Shown: positions 6,723-11,089 of the stretch, one piece after another
Position numbering within the stretch: the stretch's first letter is position 1
How the letters are laid out: each line of letters opens with the position of its first letter
Source: Alphaproteobacteria bacterium
Lineage (GTDB): Bacteria > Pseudomonadota > Alphaproteobacteria > Rhizobiales > Aestuariivirgaceae
DNA length: 11,089 nt
Direction: 5' to 3'
Assembly (NCBI GenBank): GCA_024639035.1
Contig: JAHEJE010000060.1
Span: 1 to 11,089, forward strand
Program-made: the position numbers and the translations under genes
Notes under the pieces: model-generated
What the model saw: only the letters and a program-made list of their open reading frames with translations
What the model was told of the DNA's origin: nothing
Databases searched by the model: none

Positions 6723-7268
6723 GTGCCGCAGGCAACATCGCAGACCCCCTCTGACACATCGCGCGAGATGGACGCCGCCCTGAAGCGCATGCGCCAGGCC
6801 GAAAGCGCCCATTTCGATGCCGCAATGGCCATTCGCGACGCCGAGACCCTGCGCCTCTACGCCCTCAAGCAGGACATCGAGCCGCTGCTGCAAAATCGCG
6901 CCGAATTCAGCGACTTTATCGCCCCGACCCTGTTTACCGGCACCCCGCCGCGCTTGTGGATCGATCTGACCAGCTACGTCGTCATGCAGCCGGACCCGCG
7001 CACCTTCCGCCTGGTCCAGGACACCCGCGACGGTCATCACACCGTTGCCGAAACAACCGATCGCGGCAAAATGGTGCAGCACCTTGGCGATTTTATCGCC
7101 CTGAGAACGATCGCCCGGCAACGCGAACTGGCCGGTGCATCCCGCCCGACCGAACCGCCCGCACCTGGACACAGCACCGCCGCCCTCATCCTGGCCTGGC
7201 TGGCCGGCTTTTCGCTCGGCGTTCTGGGCCTGCTCGTCGCGGCCGCCATGTGGACCCGCGGCGGCTGA
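6723..7268 (+). CDS. Hypothetical tail-anchored protein with an amphipathic N-terminal helix
   Basis: I do not recognise a named family. The 181-residue reading from a GTG at 6723 (ATG at 6768 is an alternative that drops 15 residues) starts with a charged helical region, residues 16-63. A compact middle follows (PPRLWIDLTSYVVMQPDPRTFRLVQD, about 75-100). The helix MVQHLGDFIALRTIARQREL (117-136) leads to a Pro/Thr-rich linker. A single hydrophobic segment at about 152-176 ends in WTRGG, so the protein is probably held in the inner membrane by its C-terminus with the bulk in the cytoplasm. The middle looks like a conserved hypothetical protein of alphaproteobacteria seen before, but no function comes with it. 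It stands alone between bcsS (divergent) and the sphingolipid operon, 169 bases downstream. Confidence 0.7.
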   Translation: MPQATSQTPSDTSREMDAALKRMRQAESAHFDAAMAIRDAETLRLYALKQDIEPLLQNRAEFSDFIAPTLFTGTPPRLWIDLTSYVVMQPDPRTFRLVQDTRDGHHTVAETTDRGKMVQHLGDFIALRTIARQRELAGASRPTEPPAPGHSTAALILAWLAGFSLGVLGLLVAAAMWTRGG

Positions 7269-7273
7269 AAAAC

Positions 7274-7283
7274 CTTACGTAAG
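7274..7283. promoter_or_regulatory. 10-bp palindrome CTTACGTAAG upstream of the sphingolipid operon
   Basis: A perfect 10-bp palindrome lies six bases after the stop of the tail-anchored gene. The core TTACGTA recurs at 6546-6552 in the intergenic region before bcsS, beside the palindrome TAACGTTA (6541-6548). It could be a regulator site; it is too short and lacks a T-run for a terminator. Confidence 0.3.
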
Positions 7284-7300
7284 AATATGTTACAAACCGC

Positions 7301-7337
7301 AACAGTGTTTGATTTTGTGCATTGCACAGCCACTGTT
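7301..7337. promoter_or_regulatory. Nested inverted repeat in the leader of the sphingolipid operon
   Basis: Outer arms AACAGTG (7301-7307) and CACTGTT (7331-7337) are perfect complements. Inside them lies a second perfect inverted repeat, TGTGCA-T-TGCACA (7316-7328). The whole stands about 100 bases before the acyl-AMP ligase start in AT-richer DNA. It may be a regulator site or an mRNA structure; as a terminator for the preceding gene it lacks a proper T-run. Confidence 0.4.
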
Positions 7338-7437
7338 ATTTATGCCTCCTGCACAAGTGGGATCAAAGCAACACTGATTGAAGACACGCATCCGGGCATT
7401 GGGGCCGGCTTGCTGTTGACGGCTGAGGGATAATCGA

Positions 7438-9270
7438 GTGCCAGTTGAAGCTACCGCGAAGACCGCCGTGAGCACGGAGTCGGGCCGCGACACCGTCGAA
7501 TTGCTTCCGCATCTGAACACCGGCCTGGAAAAGCGGCTTGGCGATTTCACCACCCTGATCGAAGGCCTGGAATATGCCGCCCGCGGCGTCACCGGGGTCA
7601 ATTTCTACTCACCGCGCGGCGCTCTGGAAGCGGCCGTGACCTATGCCGAGCTGCGCGACCGGGCAAAGGCCACCGCAGCCAGGCTGATCAACGCCGGCCT
7701 GAAGCGCGGCGACCGGGTTGCCGTCGTCGCCGAGACCGGTGCGAAATTCATGGACGTGTTCTACGGCTGCCAGTATGCCGGCATGCTGCCGTGTCCGATG
7801 CCGTATTCCATGCATATCGGCGGCCGCGAGGCCTATGCCGAACGCATCGCCGGCATGCTCGCCAGCGCCGCGGCCTGCGCCGCAATTGCTCCCGACGATC
7901 TGATCGAATCGATCCGCGAAGCCGCGCTGAAGGCCGGCACTGAACGGGTGATGACCCACGACGAACTCGCGGCAATCGATACTCAAGGCGCCGAGCTGAG
8001 CCCGTTCAAGGCCGACGAAGCCGCCTATATCCAGTATTCCTCCGGCTCCACCTCGCATCCCAAGGGGGTGTTGATTTCCCAGAAGGCGATCACAACCAAC
8101 TGCCGGGATATTCTTCGCCACGGCATGCGGGTCATGCCGGATGACCGGGCCTTTTCCTGGTTGCCGCTCTACCACGACATGGGGCTGGTCGGGTTCTGCC
8201 TGTCGCCGATGATGGGCCAGGTCACCGTCGACTATCTGTCGACCCCGGCCTTTGCCCGCCGTCCGGTCCTGTGGCTCAAGCTGATGTCGGACAACCGCTG
8301 CACCATCGCCTATTCGCCATCCTTCGGTTACGATCTCGCAGCCCGCCGCATCAACGGCGGCGCCGTCGACCTCGACCTCAGCCAGTGGCGCATCGCCGGC
8401 ATCGGCGGCGACATGGTACGCTCCGACGTCCTCGACCTGTTTGCCCAGAACCTCAAGGTCTCCGGCTTCGATGCCAGGGCATTTCTGCCGAGCTACGGCA
8501 TGGCCGAGTCGACCCTGGCCATTACTATTGCCGACGTCGATGAGCCGGTTCGCACCGACGTCGTCGACAAGGCCATGTACAAGGCCCGCGGCCGCGCCGT
8601 GCCGGCTTCGCCGGACATCGCCGGCGATCCGGAAAAAGTCCGCTCCTTCGTGGTCTGCGGCCGGCCCTTGCCCGGACATACCGTCAAGGTTGTCGACGAT
8701 GCCGGTGCCGAGCTTGCCGAACGCGCCATCGGCCGTGTGCTGGCCCGTTCCGACAGCCTGATGACCGGATATTTCAACAACCCCGAAGCAACCGGCGATG
8801 CCTTGCTGGAGGACGGCTTCCTCGAAACCGGCGACATGGGCTACATGCTCGACGGCCAGATCGTCATCACCGGCCGCCGGAAAGACCTGATCCTGCACAA
8901 CGGCCGCAACATCTGGCCGCAGGACATCGAATGGGCCGTTGAGCACATCGAGCCCTTGCGCGATGGCGACGTTGCCGCCTTTGCCGGCGAAAACAGCGAC
9001 GGCACCGACAGCGTCATCGTCCTCGTCCAGTGCCGTTCCAAGGACAAAGGCGAGATCGAGGATATGCGCCGCCAGGTCAGCGCCACGGTCAACCGCACCA
9101 GCGGCGTCGAGTGCCAGGTGGTGATGATCCCGCCAAGGAGCCTGCCGTTCACCTCATCCGGCAAGCTGTCGCGCGCCGGCGCCCGGCAGCGCTATCTCAG
9201 CGGCGAGATCGCCGAGATCAATGCCGCCGCACCGGCCGAGGTTCCACAGCGCATGGCCGCAGCCGGCTAG
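7438..9270 (+). CDS. aasR: Fatty acyl-AMP ligase / acyl-ACP synthetase of sphingolipid synthesis
   Basis: This 610-residue adenylating enzyme has the full motif set. The P-loop-like A3 motif YSSGSTSHPKG is at 200-210, the fatty-acyl-AMP-ligase signature WLPLYHDMGLVG at 241-252, and A5 PSYGMAEST at 351-359. TGD is at 464-466, GRRKDLILHNGRNIWPQDIE at 479-498, and the catalytic lysine K576 is in SSGKLSR. It should activate a fatty acid with ATP and pass it to the carrier protein encoded two genes later, in the cytoplasm. The start is a GTG with GAGGGA seven bases upstream (7427-7432). The order ligase, NAD-dependent reductase, ACP, serine palmitoyltransferase matches the ceramide cluster of Caulobacter crescentus (cc_1165 to cc_1162), where this member is AasR. 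A lead gene of the operon, it has no internal damage. Family certain; symbol by synteny. Confidence 0.88.
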   Translation: MPVEATAKTAVSTESGRDTVELLPHLNTGLEKRLGDFTTLIEGLEYAARGVTGVNFYSPRGALEAAVTYAELRDRAKATAARLINAGLKRGDRVAVVAETGAKFMDVFYGCQYAGMLPCPMPYSMHIGGREAYAERIAGMLASAAACAAIAPDDLIESIREAALKAGTERVMTHDELAAIDTQGAELSPFKADEAAYIQYSSGSTSHPKGVLISQKAITTNCRDILRHGMRVMPDDRAFSWLPLYHDMGLVGFCLSPMMGQVTVDYLSTPAFARRPVLWLKLMSDNRCTIAYSPSFGYDLAARRINGGAVDLDLSQWRIAGIGGDMVRSDVLDLFAQNLKVSGFDARAFLPSYGMAESTLAITIADVDEPVRTDVVDKAMYKARGRAVPASPDIAGDPEKVRSFVVCGRPLPGHTVKVVDDAGAELAERAIGRVLARSDSLMTGYFNNPEATGDALLEDGFLETGDMGYMLDGQIVITGRRKDLILHNGRNIWPQDIEWAVEHIEPLRDGDVAAFAGENSDGTDSVIVLVQCRSKDKGEIEDMRRQVSATVNRTSGVECQVVMIPPRSLPFTSSGKLSRAGARQRYLSGEIAEINAAAPAEVPQRMAAAG

Positions 9271-9314
9271 GGACTGGCCGGCCGGTCCGGTGGCGGCCTG
9301 CGGTCAGAACAGAC

Positions 9315-10301
9315 ATGTCCAGCAACATTGCAGTGACGGGCGGTTCCGGTTTTGTCGGCCGCCACCTGCTGTCGGCGCTGCATGGCCGCGGCCACGGCGC
9401 CCGGCTGCTGGTCCGCGACCCATCTGCACTCGCCGGCACGGCCGGCAACTGGGATATCGTCAAGGGCGATCTGCGCGACCGGGCCGCCGTCCACCAACTG
9501 GTCGCGGGCACCGGCACGCTGATCCACATCGCCGGCATCGTCGCCGCCGCCCATCCGGCCGAATTCGCCGAGCATAACACCCAGGCGACGGCCGACCTGG
9601 CTGCCGCCGCCGCGCACGCCGGCGTAAGGCGCTTCGTCTACATCTCCTCCCTGGCCGCGCGCCAACCGCAGTTGAGCCCCTATGCCGCCAGCAAGGCCGA
9701 AGCCGAAAACCGTATCGGCCGGCTCGACACCGCCATGACCCGGATCATCGTGCGCCCGCCCGCCGTTTACGGCCCCGGCGACCGCGCCACCCTGCCGCTG
9801 TTCCAGCAGCTGACCCGCCGCCATGCCTTCATCCCGGCGCTCAGGACCGCCCGCTTTTCGCTCATCCATGCCGAGGATCTGGCGAACCGTGTCCTCGACC
9901 TGGCCCTGACAACGGCAGCCGCCGGCACCTATGAATGCGATGACGGCACTCCGGGCGGCTATTCCTGGCCGCAGATCGCCGCCATCGCCGGCGGTGTAAC
10001 CGGCCACCAGGTCGACATCCATTTCCTGCCCCGGCCACTGGTTTCGCTGGCCGCCAACATTGCCCAGACAAAGGCCCGGCTGACCGGGCGCCCCGACATC
10101 CTGAGCCCCGGCAAGGTCAACGAGTTGTTCCATGCCAATTGGGTCGCCGCACCCTCGCCATTGAGCGAACAGGCAACCATCCGCTTCCACGAAGGCTTCG
10201 CCACGACTTTGGCCTGGTACCGTGCACATGGGCTGTTGCCCGCCGCCGCCGGGCAGGCTACCAGTCACTCCAATCGCCATCCCGGAGACCCATCGACATG
10301 A
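9315..10301 (+). CDS. cerR: NAD-dependent epimerase/dehydratase-fold reductase, ceramide reductase-like
   Basis: This 328-residue extended SDR has the NAD(P) motif GGSGFVG at residues 9-15, the serine pair at 111-112 and the catalytic YAASK at 123-127. RPPAVYGPGD (147-156) is typical of NAD-dependent epimerases. By position in the operon it matches CerR (cc_1164) of Caulobacter, the proposed reductase of the 3-keto group of the sphingoid or ceramide intermediate. The start chosen is the ATG at 9315, 44 bases after the ligase gene; a longer frame runs back into that gene but has no family residues. Its stop overlaps the ACP start as ATGA, giving translational coupling. The C-terminal 20 residues (QATSHSNRHPGDPST) are low-complexity and may be poorly conserved. 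Confidence 0.85.
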   Translation: MSSNIAVTGGSGFVGRHLLSALHGRGHGARLLVRDPSALAGTAGNWDIVKGDLRDRAAVHQLVAGTGTLIHIAGIVAAAHPAEFAEHNTQATADLAAAAAHAGVRRFVYISSLAARQPQLSPYAASKAEAENRIGRLDTAMTRIIVRPPAVYGPGDRATLPLFQQLTRRHAFIPALRTARFSLIHAEDLANRVLDLALTTAAAGTYECDDGTPGGYSWPQIAAIAGGVTGHQVDIHFLPRPLVSLAANIAQTKARLTGRPDILSPGKVNELFHANWVAAPSPLSEQATIRFHEGFATTLAWYRAHGLLPAAAGQATSHSNRHPGDPST

Positions 10302-10543
10302 CCGCCTCGCCCGAAGACATCTTCGACAAACTCTGCGAATTGCTGATCCCGTTCAACAAGAACGGCATCGAGCTGAAGCCGGACACCGAATTCTCCGCCG
10401 ACCTGAGCATCGATTCGGTTTCCGTGATGGACTTCGTCATGGAGGTCGAGGACCACTTCGACATCGACATCCCGCTCAATGTCCTGGGCGACACCCACAC
10501 CGTGTCCGACCTCGTCAAGGTGGTCGAAAGCCGGATCGGATAG
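10298..10543 (+). CDS. acpR: Acyl carrier protein of the sphingolipid operon
   Basis: This 81-residue protein is acidic and carrier-protein sized. The phosphopantetheine attachment motif is LSIDSVSVMDF, with the modified serine at residue 40, followed by helix III and ending VSDLVKVVESRIG. It is a dedicated ACP rather than the general fatty-acid AcpP, which has the motif DSLD. It should hold the acyl chain made by the ligase and hand it to serine palmitoyltransferase in the cytoplasm. It overlaps the reductase by four bases and precedes the SPT gene by seven. The matching Caulobacter gene is cc_1163 (acpR). Confidence 0.9.
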   Translation: MTASPEDIFDKLCELLIPFNKNGIELKPDTEFSADLSIDSVSVMDFVMEVEDHFDIDIPLNVLGDTHTVSDLVKVVESRIG

Positions 10544-10550
10544 CGGCCCG

Positions 10551-11089
10551 ATGATCGACCTGTTCGACAAACATGCAAACACCGCCAGGCGCCTGGAGCG
10601 CATGCTGGCCGTCGGCACCAATGCCGTCGGCGTCACCAACGACCGCATCCTGTCGCCCACCCGCGCCCTGATCAACGGCCGCGAGACCGTCCTTGCCGGC
10701 ACCAACAACTACATGGGCATCACCTTCGACCGCGATTGCATTGCAGCCGGCAAGCAGGCGCTCGACGACTTCGGCACCGGCACCACCGGGTCGCGCATCG
10801 CCAACGGCACCTATGCCCTGCACCGCCAGCTCGAAACCGAGCTTGCCGACTTCCTCGGCCGCAGGAGTTGCATCGTGTTCACCACCGGCTATCAGGCGAA
10901 CCTGGGCATGATGGCCGGCCTCGCCGGACCCAGAGACACCATCTTCCTCGATGCCGACAGCCATTCCTCGATCTACGACGGCTGCACCCTGTCGGGCGCC
11001 AACCTGGTACGCTTCCGCCACAACAATGCCGACGACCTGGCCAAGCGCCTGGCCCGCCACGATCCCGAAAGCGGCGGCCGCCTGGTGGT
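10551..11089 (+). CDS. spt: Serine palmitoyltransferase, alpha-oxoamine synthase family (5' part, runs off the right edge)
   Basis: The 179 visible residues are the N-terminal third to half of a PLP-dependent alpha-oxoamine synthase. Landmarks are NNYMGI (52-57), the glycine-rich GTGTTGSRIANGT (75-87), TTGYQANLG (111-119) and DADSHSS (134-140), whose H138 would stack on PLP. The PLP lysine lies beyond the window. In this operon the enzyme should condense serine with an acyl-thioester, probably on the dedicated ACP just upstream, to give 3-keto-sphinganine, the first committed step of ceramide synthesis. Sister families (2-amino-3-ketobutyrate CoA ligase, 8-amino-7-oxononanoate synthase) share these motifs. 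The ACP, ligase and reductase neighbours decide in favour of SPT. Confidence 0.85.
   Translation, partial: MIDLFDKHANTARRLERMLAVGTNAVGVTNDRILSPTRALINGRETVLAGTNNYMGITFDRDCIAAGKQALDDFGTGTTGSRIANGTYALHRQLETELADFLGRRSCIVFTTGYQANLGMMAGLAGPRDTIFLDADSHSSIYDGCTLSGANLVRFRHNNADDLAKRLARHDPESGGRLV

Noticed and set aside
6637..6753. Short plus-strand frame of about 38 codons before the tail-anchored gene
   Set aside because: No ribosome site or recognisable sequence, and it overlaps the start of the next gene.
7609..8946. Minus-strand open frame of 445 codons inside the acyl-AMP ligase gene
   Set aside because: The opposite strand encodes all the adenylation motifs; the minus reading has only low-complexity Gly/Asp/Val content.
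9030..9314. N-terminal extension of the ceramide reductase into the ligase gene
   Set aside because: It overlaps the conserved end of the ligase in another frame and precedes the normal Rossmann-fold start MSSNIAVTGGSGFVG.
9267..10280. Minus-strand 337-codon frame opposite the reductase
   Set aside because: Gly-rich shadow of an epimerase-fold gene with intact motifs.

Overview
The window looks like a chromosomal segment of a GC-rich alphaproteobacterium. The supports are strong GC bias in third codon positions, a BcsS-type cellulose-associated protein typical of alphaproteobacteria, and an acyl-AMP ligase / ceramide reductase / acyl carrier protein / serine palmitoyltransferase gene order like the ceramide cluster of Caulobacter. 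I cannot name the genus. No RNA gene, insertion sequence, CRISPR array or phage gene was seen.

Left part (1-3570, minus strand): a sulfonate-type catabolic operon that appears partly decayed. In transcription order it holds a 48-codon 3' stub of an unidentified gene (3498-3352), a short-chain dehydrogenase (3341-2562), a zinc alcohol dehydrogenase (2565-1564), a scar joining the start of suyA to the end of suyB (1567-1305), slcC for (S)-sulfolactate dehydrogenase (1245-310), and the start of comC for (R)-sulfolactate dehydrogenase (317 to beyond the left edge). SlcC plus ComC converts (S)-sulfolactate to (R)-sulfolactate through sulfopyruvate. SuyAB would then release sulfite and leave pyruvate, but here suyAB has been reduced to about 260 bp with a frameshift. 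The two upstream dehydrogenases could act on a sulfonated polyol such as 2,3-dihydroxypropane-1-sulfonate; that is inference.

Control point (3501-3570): a perfect 18-bp palindrome with a central CpG lies between the decayed operon and a divergent LacI-family regulator (3571-4644, plus). It fills the spacer of a good sigma70-like promoter for the regulator and sits just downstream of a weaker -10 facing the catabolic operon. One operator could therefore control both sides.

Middle (4702-7268): an AbrB-family membrane protein with a visible internal duplication follows lacI closely. It ends one base from the stop of a convergent bcsS-like gene (6496-5741, minus). A conserved-looking tail-anchored protein of unknown function (6723-7268, plus) comes next.

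Right part (7438-11089, plus): a tight sphingolipid (ceramide) operon of aasR-like acyl-AMP ligase, cerR-like reductase, acyl carrier protein and serine palmitoyltransferase. The last gene is cut by the window edge. A 169-bp leader before it contains a 10-bp palindrome and a nested inverted repeat that may be regulatory.
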